Source: Nautilus pompilius (lineage: Eukaryota; Mollusca; Cephalopoda; Nautilida; Nautilidae). From it: a stretch of DNA of 64,000 nucleotides. A program made the translations under genes and the position numbers. The stretch covers positions 2,426,501 to 2,490,500 of the forward strand of contig JACATO010002450.1 of the NCBI GenBank assembly GCA_018389105.1. Direction: 5' to 3'. The notes beneath the pieces were generated by a model that worked only from the letters and a program-made list of their open reading frames with translations, made no database searches and was not told the DNA's origin. Shown here piece by piece: positions 30,301 through 45,300 of the stretch; the stretch's first letter is position 1, and every line of letters begins with the position of its first letter.

Positions 30301-33300
30301 ATTAAAATATAGGACCTGGACAGCAGATTTTAGACAACAAAATAAACAGCCCACTTTATCTGGTTTCTGGTATAATGGGAGGTTTTATTGTGTTTTCCTA
30401 TGTCAGTGTCTACAAGGGAGACAACATTGGTGATCAAACCACCATGACACTAATTGTTGCCAATCCTGCACCATGTTTGAACCACCACTTCCAACTTTGG
30501 CAGAGAAATCCCTACAAGTACTTTTTTTTTTTTTTTAAAGATGCAAGAGAAAATCCACAAATAGCTGGTGAAGAACAAAAGAAACTATGCTAGGGAGATG
30601 CATCATTCAGAGCGTCTAGACCAAATTTAAAACTCTAGCCCTTACTACCGCACCATCTGCAATAGGACTCACACACATAAGTCACTCTTCAGAAACCTTT
30701 TGCTTATTAAATGCTTTGTTAGATAACCACACAAACAACATGTGCAACAGAATTTGCTCAAAGACTTTGTGAAACCAGAATAAATTACCAAAAAGCAAAG
30801 TTTGATGAATAAAACCCTGGCACTCTTAACAGATCAGCTGGTTCTTTTATGTCATTCAATAACCACCCTAACTTTCCTCCCTATGTACTCTGTGTTCCAG
30901 CTTCAAATGAAATAAACTAATTTATTATGAACTGGTTTATGAAGAGATAAAATCACATCTTTTTTCTAAGTCTCTAACTGCTACGATTTCAAGTTTTAAA
31001 ATTTTTCAGGAACCAGAAAAGATGCTCAGATCTGTTAACAGCAGTGTATGCTGCACCTGCCAATTAATTTTACAGGTAACTTTTACATATAAATGATCAC
31101 TACATCAAATAATATCAAGTCTTCTAAGGAAAGGAAAGGGCTTATATTTAATCACCTCTAGGACAGTTATGTAAACCAAAGTAGTAGAATGGGTATGTTT
31201 TACCTACATGAAACAAAGGAAAATATATTAAAAATGATTTTAAGGCTTTTTAATTAAAACTTAAAAAATAAATGTATTATCCATTTATAAGTAAACATTT
31301 ACAGATCTTCACTAAATTAACACCAACTGACATTAAAAATTGTTTGCAATATTGTGCTTAACCAAAAATATAAGGGAGACAACTCCCTTAAAAAATATAA
31401 ATATACGTGTGCAAGTCTTTTGTACACTAATGCTGAGAGTTATTTTCTTACCTGGTAGAATAGTTAATGGAACTTGTCAAATATATTTTGGACAAACCCT
31501 CATCTAAGCTTTAAGATTTTTTTGTACTTATCTAACTTGTTGGCAAAAATTCACTTGCTATTGCTTTAATGTACATACACATACATATTGATGAATAGTA
31601 TTGAAAAAGTTTGTATATTATTCACTGGATTAGTTTTTAATGTAAAGTTTAAAATGAGAGTCTGGACAGTACTGAGTTCCACTTTGCCTTGCTAAGATGC
31701 AGTAACAGATATCAAAGAGTTAGTATTTTGACTGATATTATCCTAACAACATCTAGATCAGTGGTTCTCAACCTTTTTTGGGCCATGCCCCACCTAATCA
31801 CCTCTAAAATCCTGATGCCCCCAATGTGGTGATATATAATTCTTATCATTTAAAAAGTTAACTCTGTTTCAGCTGAAGAAGCTTAAAACGCCAATACCTT
31901 GGTTTAAACAAGCTTCAAAAGAACATGGCATCCATGAAAAATGAAATAAACAAAAGACAGTTACAGTTTTGAGCAAGAAATTACTGAAAAAAATTTTAGG
32001 AAAAAATATTAAGTGGTATTAGATTTTAATAATGATACATATGATAATAAGAGAGAATTCACAGGTAATAAAGAGAGAAAATTTCTATATTTATGAAAAT
32101 ATTTGTGGATTGTCTCATACAAAAACAGCAAATAAAAATCCAAAACATGTAATAGAAAACTGAAATGTACTATGAACACAAACTAATTTGAATGGAAGCT
32201 TATTTGATCATTTTAATTACCGTACAATAAAGTATAAGTTCCTATCAAATGCAAAATGCCATTTGAGCACACCTCAAGAAAAGCGGAATAAAGTTAGTGA
32301 GACCCTTGTGCTTCATGCCTGCTGCAAAGAGATTTTATATTAGGCACTAATTTAGTCAGCTTTAGTCTCAAATCTCCTCGTTTACTGATATCCAGTGAAT
32401 TTCTTTTCTTCAGTAGCAAATCATTTACAACGCTAAAGCCACATTCAGCTAAATATGAAGATGGAAACGGTAACAACAGTTTCCTTGCAAAGCTAGTTGA
32501 ATTTGGGTATTTAGTTTCTGCATCATCACAAAGCCATGCCATCGCTCCTTTTATGTTGAATAAAGTTTTAACTGACTCATCATTTTTTATTTCCGAGAGT
32601 TCTTCTTGGTACTGCACTGAAACATCAGATAAATCCACAAGCACTGGCTGCATCACCCACGATGGAAAATTAATCTGTTTTAAATCAGAAAATCTTTCTT
32701 TAAAAATCAGAGGCCAATATTTTCAGATGATCCACAATGACAAGCACAGCAGCCTCAGTTGACTCATTTTTTTAGCCAATGAAATTGGTCAAAATTTTTG
32801 TCAGAAATATATTTTTGGCATAACTCGATAAATTAAATAAAGCCAAATATCTTCGCCTTTGCATCAACAAGTGTTTTATTTGTTCCTTGAAGTTATTTAT
32901 TCAACACATTCAGTTTTTCGAAAATATCTGCTAAATAACTCAAAAACGCTTTTCCATCAACGGTTAGCAGGTGCTTCATTTCAGGCTTGTCACGTAGAAA
33001 GCCACTAAGTTCATCAAACAGTTCCATGAATCTTTTCAAACAATTCCCTTTCGAAAGCCACCGTACCTCAGTGTGAAGTAAAAGTCTCACATAGTCTGAA
33101 TTGTTATCTTCACAAAATTTCTCGAAAAGACGCTCACAGTTGGCATTGATAGATTTTATAACTGATTTCAGTACCTAATTAAGTACAGGAGAAATATTTT
33201 TTGACACTTAAGTTCTCTCTATGAATAACACAGTGCACAAGAAGCATATCCGGATTCTCATCTTTCATCAATTTTAAGCAGCCATTTTTCTTGCCCATCA

Positions 33301-36300
33301 TAACAGGAGCACCATCAGCTGCACAAGATGTTATGTTTTCCATTGGTATATTATTGATATCTAAGTAGTATTTTAGTTTATTACATATATCAGCGGCAGT
33401 AGTGGTGGTATCTAAAGATTTGCAGAATAACATTTCTTCAACAAATTCACCTTTATCAATATATCTTACATAAGTTAGCAATAAGGCCTCACTGCCTCTC
33501 ACAGTTGATTCATCAATCTGTACTGAGAATTTTCTTGATTTCAGCTTTTCAACAAGTTGTGTTTCAATATCTTCACTCGTTTCATCTATTCTTCTCCTAA
33601 CAATGTCGTTACTGAGTGGCATGGCTTTAACATCTTTGTCATCTTTTTCCAGAACTGTTTTAAGAAATGCAGATATTGATGGTTTAATTAAATCCTCCCC
33701 TATAGTATGATTTTTTCCAGATTTAGCAATGAGTAAAGAAATTTCATAACTTGCCTCAAGAGTACGACTGATAGTAACAGTTTGTGCAGTGAACAGACTT
33801 TATTGTTGATCTTTTTTCAAACTTATTCTTTAAAGATTTGAAGTAATTCAAATCTGAATTTACATATGCACTATGTTTCGCCTTCAAATGCGCCCCAAGA
33901 CGACCTCATTTCATTGATTGGTTGGTCAAGCATTGTTGGCATAAGAGACAAAGGTGACCTTTCATCATGAGCAGCGGGTATGAAACCAAGTTTCAAAAAT
34001 TCCTCTGAATACCGACAAACCTTCTTTTTGCTTGCACTACTCATTTTATGCATAGGGGCTGTGACTGAAATAAATGAGTAATCTTAAGAAGTGAAATGCA
34101 CTTTCAGAATTTAAGACGTTTAAGTTAACACAAAAATGAAATAAAATAATTAGAACGTTCAAGTAAACACATAAATGAAATGAAGTTAACACATAATTAA
34201 TAAAACAATGCCGATTCGTTTTATTCAGCATATAAGGACAGACAGTGCGGTACACCAGATTTTTACGAATGTGAGAAATTTGTATCACACATGAATGTAT
34301 TGACAATAATCGTCTGACAAAAATATGCACACACACATACACAATGAATTTGGCAAGACTGTTGTATTATATTAGCATTTGGACTATTTAAGTTTTCATC
34401 TCTGACACTTTATGTATCTTCTTGTATCATCATAATACTAAACAATCAAATATATTCACGAGCAACCAAAGAAATATGTATCAATTACCTTGCATGAAAA
34501 CACCAAAACAACTTCTTTGTTTACGAGCTCTGAATTTTCAGAAAATGGAAATGCTCTCCTTTGAGAGAAAACAGAGGAAACAGTTATTATAATGGTAACT
34601 TAGCAAAAGCCCTTTGAATCGCATTTCTAAATCAAATTCAATAAATAAGGTTCTTCCATGACCTCGTGCACTTTGTGTGACGTGCATGAAGAGCGATGGA
34701 ACAGTGATTATGTAATAACTATACAATAAAGACCCTTTTCACTAAAAAAAAATATTTACTCAAAATAGCATCTGAAACAAACTTTACCTGATGGAAAATC
34801 CAAAAAATAAAAATCGAAAATTTGGACCCAGACCTCTACATTCGTACTCAATTGCCCCCCTTAAAAATCGAATTGCCCACCTGTGGGGTGTACACCTCAC
34901 GTTGAGAACCACTGATCTAGATGTAGATAGCTTTAACTTACTACAGCAGAGCAAGTTATGCAAACTAAACCAGAACTATATATGAAGTAAACAGAAATTT
35001 AAAATCTAAGTAAAACATATAGTATACAATATGAAGAACTTGCTAAATCTATTACATATCTCACTTTCCTTTTGAACCATACTCTCAGAATCTTGGCATA
35101 ACAAATAAACCAAATATAGTAAACTCTGGATATAGCAGCACTATCTATCGGCAAATGTCATAGCTCTGGCAGCTGATATGGCAACCAGTTTAAGTTTGTT
35201 TACAGTCGGCAAATTGGAAGTACCATAGCTCATTTATCTAGTCTTTTATGACACGATAACTTTTGCACCCCCTCAACAACGGCTCCTAAATTTGACAAAG
35301 CAAGTATAAGAGAAAAACGAACACTTGGCATTGCTGATAAAATTGAAATAGTCAAGAAATTAGAAAAAGGTGTCAGCAGGAATGTTTTGATGCATGAGCA
35401 CAATGTTGGTTTGTCAATAGTTCTGATGCAGCAATTGAAACACCACCATCAGAGGAGGAGCTGGTAACAGAAGTAGTAAACAGTGTTGTGTAGTGTATAA
35501 TTGTTTTTTATGCATATGACATGTTGTACATACATTTTTAATTACATTTTTTTTTTCATACAACTTGATGTAAATGCGTTTTTTAAAAATATTTTGATTA
35601 AACTGGCAGCATGTACAGATCTGTTTTATATTCTACTTATTTACACCTCCCTTATACCTTATATGGCTGCTCCATAAAATGGAATAGTCGATATAACAAC
35701 ATCCCGATTCCCTGAGGGTGCTGTTATTTAGTTTACTGTAGAGAAATACACTGAAAGACAAAAATAAATTTGTTATTTGGCAATGTATGTATTCCAATAT
35801 ATTCCTATTACATATTGTATTGCAGGAATTTTAAACTAATAAAATATTTTTTAATTAGAAGCATAATGGTGACACATTGGAAGATATTTTTTATCTCTCA
35901 TTTTTCCTTTGTGGGTTTTTCAAGTCCAAAACATCCTGTTTCCAACTTAGTGCTGATGATTTTTAAATACAAAATCCAAGGAGACATTAATAAATCATAA
36001 ACAGACTTTTCATCAGATTTTCTATCTCATCTGAACTCCATCAGTCATTCCACACAATTCACCATAAAAGTAGGAACTTAGTAACTCCCTTTTTATCATT
36101 GATCTTAATACTTCAAAAGCTTGCTATGAGACTTTAAAGCATGGTATATAAAGATTCTCTCCATGTGAGGATTCAGGTTTTGATAATAACCACTCTCCTG
36201 TTATCAAACACTGTTCACCACACTCTTTCAATCAGCCTTCAAATTTGCAACTCTGAAAGTTGGCCTAATGAAATCACAACATATTTATCGAGATTTAATA

Positions 36301-39300
36301 AACAGGTTCATACTGTTATGAAAAAAAAATTTCTTTTGTTCATTAAGAAAGGCTTTATTTTTGGAACAAATCTATTTTCATTCTGTTCCCCCTGGCCTTT
36401 TTTCTTTTTTTTTTTTAGGTGTTCAAAGCATTAGTTTAAAAAGACAGCTTGTCAAATTCACATCTGATTTATTCTCTTAAAAATCTGTGATGGGATCTGC
36501 CATAAAACCACTGCTGGACTAAGGCATTACTTTCCCTTTAAAAGATAATTTCATGTTATGTATCATATCAAACGTCAGGATGAACTAGTTCTAAAATTGA
36601 CAACGTCAAGATTTTGAACAGATCCTGTAGTGATTAAAAATTAGAATCCTCATTTATCAAAAACCAAGTACCAAAGTTGAATGATCATGCTTCTGTTCTT
36701 TTACTTAATTTTTCTTCTTCTTACCATGATTCTAAAATTTACATACTCACTAATGTTCGCACAAAATTACACTAGTTTTTTTTTGGTTGAAAATGGAGAC
36801 AGTATCCAAAACCTTCCTTTTGGCTATATATATTTTGTCACTGCCACTTATGTTTCTTTTGTTAAAATTTAAATTTCCTTGTATTAATTTTGGCATAAAA
36901 CAAATCCTTATTCAGATGAAATAATTTGAAAGATTTTTGTTTAAAAGTAAATCCTGTTACTCCTTCAACTGACATGCCTTTCCTTTTGAGGAATTACTCA
37001 TAACCAAACATAAGATAAGGTTGAGCTCTGATAAATGTTGAATTTTAATGAATTCTGTGCAGCTACATACAAGACTTCATCAGTGAAGCATGATGACCAT
37101 TAACCATTAATGTTCCCAGTCACAAGGGTCTGGCTATGAGGGTGATTAGCCCAAATTTGTAGTCATATTGCACAAGCTAACTGTGGACCTTAACCAGTCC
37201 CCACATTTGTGTATTTATGAGTTGGTTGTCAGACCAAATGAAAAACTCAGAAATAAGAGAATCTTTTCTTATTCCTCTTAACAGCATTTATCCAGGTTAA
37301 TATATAACTGATGATTTTATTCTATTTTTTAAAATTTTCCCTAATTTCATTTACTTTGATTAAACTGGATACAATTTCAGTGAAAGCTGTTTTATAATTT
37401 GTATGAACAATGGTTTTAAACTTTACTTTTCTAAATTTCTCAAATGTTACAACTTGCCAACTTCATTGAAATCTTCTGTTTGTAGATAAAGTACTGTATC
37501 TTGACATGAAAGGCTGCAGTGGAGATGTGGTAATATTTATATATTAACTTAATGATCAATTAGTTAAACAACTCCAGTTTTATCTGGTTTGATCTTCAAG
37601 CACGAAAATATAGCAAAATTATGTTTCAATTTTATTTATTTTTTTTTTTTTGTTTTTTCACATCAGTATCAGTAAAGAAATACTACGGTCCAAAGTTTTG
37701 ATGCCTACCTACTATTTATGGCTGTTTCAATGCTAAAGTTACTAATTATTAAATATTTTTGTATTATCATCTTGTGATTTTTAGTTCTTTTGAAATGAAA
37801 GTTTAAAAAAAAACAAATAGGAACAAAATCAGAACCCATATAGCCCAATAGCATCTATGATGTGAACAATGCCATTTGTGGTCTTTTTTGACAGAATAGC
37901 AATGGTGTTGTCCATATACAAGTATCAAGGGTTACATTTAGAAAAATTTCCCTGAATTAATAAGTTAGCACAATCAGTAATATTTTTTAAGGAGAAAATT
38001 CTGGTTATTAAAAGATTTCAGTGTTACCTCAAAAAGTAGGGGGTTTAAGTAAGTAAGTTAGTTAGTTAATCATTATGCAACAACAACAAAAAATTATTTT
38101 TTGGAGTGTCATGGGAGATATGTACAGGTGAGATTAAAAAGGAAAGTGACCACAGGAGAGGGATTTAAAGTGTGATGTGATTAATTGCAGGTGTTAATAT
38201 CAATTAGTCATCAAAACAAAAGATCCCAACCTGTATGGCAAAGCAAGTGTTTTGACTCTTTGGTAATCCAAAGAGTGCACAAGAGATATTTGAAAATAAA
38301 TTCAATAGTTACTTACCTGCATAAGTCAAGAGGTAGAGAGGAATCTAGGTAAAGAAATCAAATTAAAAACCAAAATTCTGTCAGTATTACTATAATTATT
38401 TTAAAAAAAATTTTCCTTATAAACAAAATTTGCATGAATTTCCATAATCAAGGAGGAAGAAAAGAATTAAAGAAGAGATTACACAATGTCCTGTCAAAGT
38501 AGTCTTCATAGGATAATAAAAGAGAATTTCATGAAATAAGTATACTTAACATCAATGTAGATAATGAGCATTGTACATATTCTTATTTAATATCAAATAG
38601 ACAGGTCAGTTGAGTGAAAAATGGAACTTAATGCTAAAAGATCCAAATAGGGTAAATTATAATAATCAAAGAAAACTGAAGTAATTTATCAACCAGGTTC
38701 TGGAAAATTATGTTAAACCATCAATCACTATTGACAAAACTGAATTAAATGTGGTTAGAGTTCACCTCTAGGAAATGTACCATCTGATGAAAGAATCGAT
38801 AAGGAAGTGATTGCTTGCATGCATGTAGAGTGAGAGAGTATGGTCTTTGGTAAACTGAAAAAGCATGTTTAGAATTAGTGTGGTATCAAGATTGGCACTT
38901 AACTGAAGATTTATAAGTCAGATGTCATTACTAATTTTCTGTACAGATGCTTTATAGAAGGCACAGTCAAAAAACTGGAAAATTTTCACCAAAGATGCCT
39001 TTGCATCTTACTTTGACAGGACAAGATTACTAACAACAGAAGCTATAATAATGTATGCTCAGCTCTGCTAGGCTGTCTAGGATAAATGATATAAGGATGC
39101 CAAAGCAGGTGCTTTACAGAGAATTGGTGTACTGCAAATAAAATAGCAGGTTTGGCAACTAAAACACTGCAACATGACCTTTGGCTTTTGGGAAGCCAAG
39201 TCACTAACAACTAGTAATGGTATACTGAGGTGAAGGAGTGAGGGGCTTTGAGCAACAATGCTGTGCCAGTGTGGAAGCAAAATGCAAGAATAAACAATGC

Positions 39301-42300
39301 CAGAGAGACAAACAGTAATCCACCAGGAACATGACTATGTAAGGCTTATGAAAAACAACCTATCATGCTTTGGCCTGCCTGAACATCAGCACACACATGG
39401 GTAACACTAAACAAAAATGTAGTTTCAGTGAAGTACCTAGGGACAATTGTTCACCAAAATCTCAAATGTGAAGATCAGTGCATTTCAACTGCAAATAAAG
39501 AAAATAGAATGACAAAAAAAAAAGTAAACTAGTTTTAGATTCAACAAATAATCCTTGATTTACCTGCATCTTGGATATTCAGTGCAGCCATGAGTCCTTA
39601 TTGAGTGTTGATTTATTTAAGAGTTCAACATGGATATACTACAACATTTCCAGGTATTGAACATTTGGAGTACAATGAATGATTACAAACAAAAGGTCTA
39701 CCAAGTTAAAATTTTAGTCATTTAAGGAGAGATCTAATAAAATTTTTCAAAATAATTAAGAGATATGGTATGAGTATGCGGACTGAGACAAATGTTTTGG
39801 CTATCTATTGTTGCTAATACTAGGTGTGATAATTACAAATTACCTGAGATTCCAACAGATAAAACATTTTTTTTTCTTTTTACTAATATAATTGTTGATA
39901 AGTGAAATAAATTACTGGTGGCTGCAATTAATAATCATTTAAAAGATTGTATTGATGACCACTTTTTTTTCTTCCTGTAGGCTCTTACATAATTCATGAT
40001 GACTCTTGCAACTATTAAACTTTTGTGCCTTATAAATACAGTAGCAATGATTGATGAATTTAATAATAATAAATAATGATATCTGCTATATTTAGAAAAC
40101 AAAACACCCATTATTTCCATTTACAGAAAAAGCTTAACAATTCATTAATTACATGTGCTCAGCAGTAAAATTATGCACAATTCTTTTATTCTGGTCCATG
40201 ATTAGAATGACTGGTAAATAAAAAATCATGTGGCACACTTATACAGTATGGTAGGCAACAAATGCTTTCCATCTATGCAAACATCTGGCCTTATGATAAA
40301 TCTGTCTGAACCATGTGAGAAAGTTGATTTTGATATGTAGCACTATCCTAAGAAATCAGTAAAGAAAATTTCAGAGAATGTGTTCCAAAGTGGCATAAAA
40401 TGAAAAGATACATAACAGGCTCAGACAAAGGCAGACATGCATCTGCCTATGATTAGAAGTGCAAACTCAAAGGATGGCAAAGTGAGAGAATCAGAGAAGT
40501 AGATAGTACATACCACAGCAATTACTTGCAGTGGAAGAGGAATACTGATAGTTTTCCACCATGTCCATCTGTGTGGCATCTACCTGCTGAACTTTTAAAG
40601 TATCCTCCAAAATCTTTCCAAAAACTTCTTTTAGTCCTAGAATTGAACACACTTGGGTTATTACATGCTGAACTGTACTTGAATACAGATTTTACTATAC
40701 CATACAATATTATTACCTCTCAGGAGTCTAACTCAAGATTTTCATCTGCATAATTTTGGAGGAAAAAAATAATACAAATGACCTCAATAAGTCATGTTTA
40801 AAAAGACTGAGTCAAACAAACTTCAATCTTGAAAGTTCAATTTCTGAAGGTTAGCTTCCTTTGTTGGAAAAGAACCAACACCAACCAAGGTAACATCAGC
40901 AGCATTAATAAACTACATGGAAAAAAATTTCTAGTCACACCAATCTATCTTGCACTACACTGATATTTGCCTCGGCACTCTGTTCTCCTCCAGTAAAACA
41001 GGAAGTTTCTGCTGGCGGTGCCTTATGTGGTTGCAGGTCCAAAGAACATAATCACATTTAATTTGGAATACAATGTGCATCAACACTAACTATATTCAAA
41101 GCCAAGAACCCATATGTTCAACAGATTCTAACCTTGGATTCAGGTTTATAGGTGATGGGGAATAAACTGCTATAACCAAGCAAACTAAATTACTTCATCT
41201 ACAGTTTGTCAGAATAAAAAGGTCTTAAACCATCTGAGAATTCTCTCTTTATACTTATTACAGAGTGGATATTCATCCTGATAGAATACTCCAGTAAGTG
41301 TTTACAAGACTTCACATGCTGTGAGAAGCCCATACAAGCACAGACTTACTTCTCAAAGAGTTAATAATTTGGCATTATATAGCAGTAGATTTTGGCAGAA
41401 TGAATGAATTTTAAATTGTGTACTGTATACTATAATGTTGACATATTTGTCAAAATAGAAACTTTTCTACTATTGATAAGACCATGTAACAGACATCTTG
41501 GATACAGTAGTAAATTATGGCAGTTAAGTTTTTGAGAATATCAGGTAGTTGTAAAATTATCTCACTCAACATTAAATTGGTCAGAACAAAATAAAATTAT
41601 TGTACCTAAATTTCTAAAAAAATGGATCTCTTATCTCATATTTTACCAAAGTATTCAAAAGACAAGAAAAAATGCAAAAGACTATGGAGATTTTAACTGG
41701 TTTTTAAATTAATATCTCTCTAACTTTAAAAAAAGTATTTGCAATTAGATATAAGAACTCAACTCTTAATGCCAACTTTCATGTATTAACAATATGAAGT
41801 TAAATATATAAATAAAATAATACTGATGCTGTAAGACTAATGGCAATAACTCTGGACTAACTCACCATACTTGTCAAAATTGTGACCACATTAAAAACAT
41901 GAATATTTAAATATTAACAGTCTAATCTATATTAAAGTAAACCTACCATAAAAATGCTAACTATGAAATTTAAACAATAAAATATGAATAACAGTTTGAA
42001 AAGCATTGCTTCTTTTCATGTATTGTCGCAGAAAATGTGAATTAGGAAAACCACAATTTTGTTTGTTTACTAACATCATAGAAAATGTTATACTATGAAT
42101 AGCAGCTATGTGGTGGGAATGCCTTGACCAGGAGCGAAGCAGCAGGTTTTCCACAGAGGATAGGCTGAGAATCACCCACTATGGGAGGACCATAGCATCA
42201 GTTCAGGAATTATCCAGAAGATGCAAAAGCAGGTTCATATGGGAAAGGCGCTGTCCAGAAACTTCTAAAATCATGTCATGTGTCAACAAGGTTGAGAAGA

Positions 42301-45300
42301 ACCAGCAGCACAGAAACTGAAATCTCTAATGAGTCCAAGTTTGAATGTTTTGGCAACAAGAGATGGTTTTTTTAAGGAAGAGGGCAAAAGAGAAACTAAA
42401 TGAAGATCAATGAAATATGGAATGAAAAAGAAAGTCTATCATGGACTTTTTGTTCACCATGCTGTTCCCACAACAGGAGAGTGAATAATTGGATGAGGCT
42501 ACACACACTAAGAATAGAATGACAGGAGAGTTAAAATTTGTGTAAAGTCTAATAGATGACAAGATGTGTTAGTGGTAATGAAGTAGCTTTCAGAAAGCCC
42601 TAATCTCAATCCTATTGAGAATATCTGAAAACGAAGGATGTGGCTGTCAGTCATGAAACAGCATTGTGGGCATCACTGCAAATAAAGCAAAAAAAAAAAA
42701 AACATTTACTCAAGCCACATCAGATAAATTATTCAGAGTAAGCCATAGCACTGTGCTACAATACTTCATTTATTTTTGAAGATACAAAATGCAAATTTAG
42801 TAAGTAGTATAAATATATTTCACAACCAGTGATATACTTGCTTTTAGTGAGTAACTGGTTTATAATGTTTTACTTAACTTAAATACTCAACCAAAAATCA
42901 TATTCTCTCAAACTAGTCATGATTTTTTACAGGTAATATACACTTAAACAAACAAGAAAAGTCTGGATATAAAATGCAAATAATACATGATGAAATCTCA
43001 TCTCATGTATAAAAATGAAATGCTCCCTTAGCACAATCATGTTGATATAGAATAATGAGATTAGTTGACACTGCTTGCATGATAACCAGTGAAGGCTACT
43101 TCATAAAGCCAATTGCAGAAATTGTATGCAAAAGTGAAGAAATCAGTACTTTTGACAATAGACATTACTGAAGAAAAATGCTCAAAATCTCCAAAAATAA
43201 CATTAAGTATCTCAAGTATGCTCTCTACAGAATAAACAATGAGCCATTAGAGATCTTGCAAATTACCTAACTGAAAATACAGGTGCTAACATCTATTCAA
43301 GAACAATAAGATACACATTAGAACAAAGTGGTCTCAACATATGTATAGCTACCCAACAAAATTTGCTGAGGAGAGGCAACCAGCTGAAATGAAACAGTGG
43401 GATGAACAAACATGGAGAATTGTTTGACAATAATCAATGACAATTTGTTTAAAGGTGGACCAGGGAGCTATATTTTTGTTTTTCCCTTCATCATGGAATT
43501 ATGATATTGTTATACAATATTTTTTTATCTTTATAATCTTTTTCATAAAAAAACTTTAAGCTAATGAAGGGCATAGTTTTAAAATGTTGCTCAGCAAATT
43601 GTCTTTTTAATTACTATAAGTCAGTGTTTAGTATAAAGCAAGTAAAAATAGACTTTTAAAAGTACAACAAATAAGACAAATTTTTTTTTTTAATCACCAC
43701 CAATTTCCTCTTACCTTTTCAAAATGATAGGTTAAATTCTCAGACATACCTGATATAGTACAGGAAATTTTTAATGGACTGTCAAAGAACATCACTTAAA
43801 TACTAGAAATGGTCAGACTGATAAATGAAAGAAAAAACTCATCCTAAATCACTCTTATTACAGAGAGAAACTATTTTCTTTGTATAGTTAAAAATTAATG
43901 AACTAGAAAATTCTATCAGATCACCTCTCTCTTTTGTTTTGCAAGCTGTTTTTCTTTTGTAATTCAAAGAAAGAATGTATAGGCCAAACTTAAAAAGCAA
44001 CAACAAAAAACTGCTTTTGATAGGCATCCTTCCTTCAGTAACTGTAACCTTGTTGTGATAGGCTTGCATATCTCTAAAAGTTTAGCGGGTGAGAGTTACT
44101 TTTGATAGGTGCATCACAACAGATAAGTCAAGGAAAAGACAAATACCATCTAGTTCCTGTTGATAAAATACACCAGGCCAAAAATCAATCTCAAATCCTG
44201 GCCATTGAACTGAGCTCTTTGTTTTGTACCCTACATTCTTTTTTTTTTATGTCAGCCTAAATGAAATAATGACATTGGATCAAGATAAAATAAATACAAC
44301 GTAACACATACTGAATAAAAAGTCAGGTTTCTGTTTATCAGAAACCACTTGCTACTTTCAGGCCACTGATGCTGAATCTTATCTGAAACTTGAAATTTTG
44401 TGCAATGCATTTCTCATAACAATGTGGTTTAAATAAAAAAAAAAAAAAATCAGTTAGCTATTCTCATTAAGCATTAATAACAATAATAAAAGAGGCAACA
44501 TTCAACAGGAGCCGAGTATGCAGTAAGCAGTGCAGCAATAGTGACACTGCTGAAAGGCAAAGTATGTACCAGTCAGCTTGTCGAAAGTTTTAGTCTAACT
44601 ACATGTAGAGCATGCATCCCTGGCTTGGTTGGCAGCTACATCTTGTTAAAAGATACTGATGGCATTGAGAACATTTACAGACATTGTTAATTCAGTTAGA
44701 AAGTAGGCTGACTGTTAAACTTTGCAATAATCTTCATAATTGCTGTAAGACAAACGATTGTGGAAATGAGTATCTTAACCCTTAATACTAAAATCCCACG
44801 CACTATGAAGTAACCCTAGAAACCCTCCCCCACCCCACAAAAGCGTGCTAGACATACCTGTGTCATGAAGAGCATTAATTTGAAGATGGCTCGAAGACCA
44901 CCATTTGCCTGCAAGAAAATAGAGAATACAAGCTAATACATATACTATAATAAGAGTATAACAAAATACAGTAATAAAAAAATAAGAGAAATGAAGGAAA
45001 CAATCATATCAGAGCTTAAATAACATTCTTTTAAAAATCCTTACTATTAGAGAAAATAAATATAATTTCCAGCTATAAAATTATAAAAGAATGCCACAGT
45101 ATATTCGTATAGCATATGTAAAACAGTTCAATTTTAAATTGTTAAAATAAATATTTCTTTTAAAAAGTGGATATAGCAGTATTTCATAGCTGGCATTTTC
45201 CCTTTCTTTTGGTGATACTTATCTGTGTTCTTTTACTTCTATTTTATTCTTAAAGTTGGTTTTAGTTCAATTTTGTTTGTCCCTGACAGACACTGATGAT

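Noticed and set aside
40712..40745. Candidate exon with GAG|GTAATAATA donor just upstream of exon 9
   Set aside because: All three frames contain a stop.
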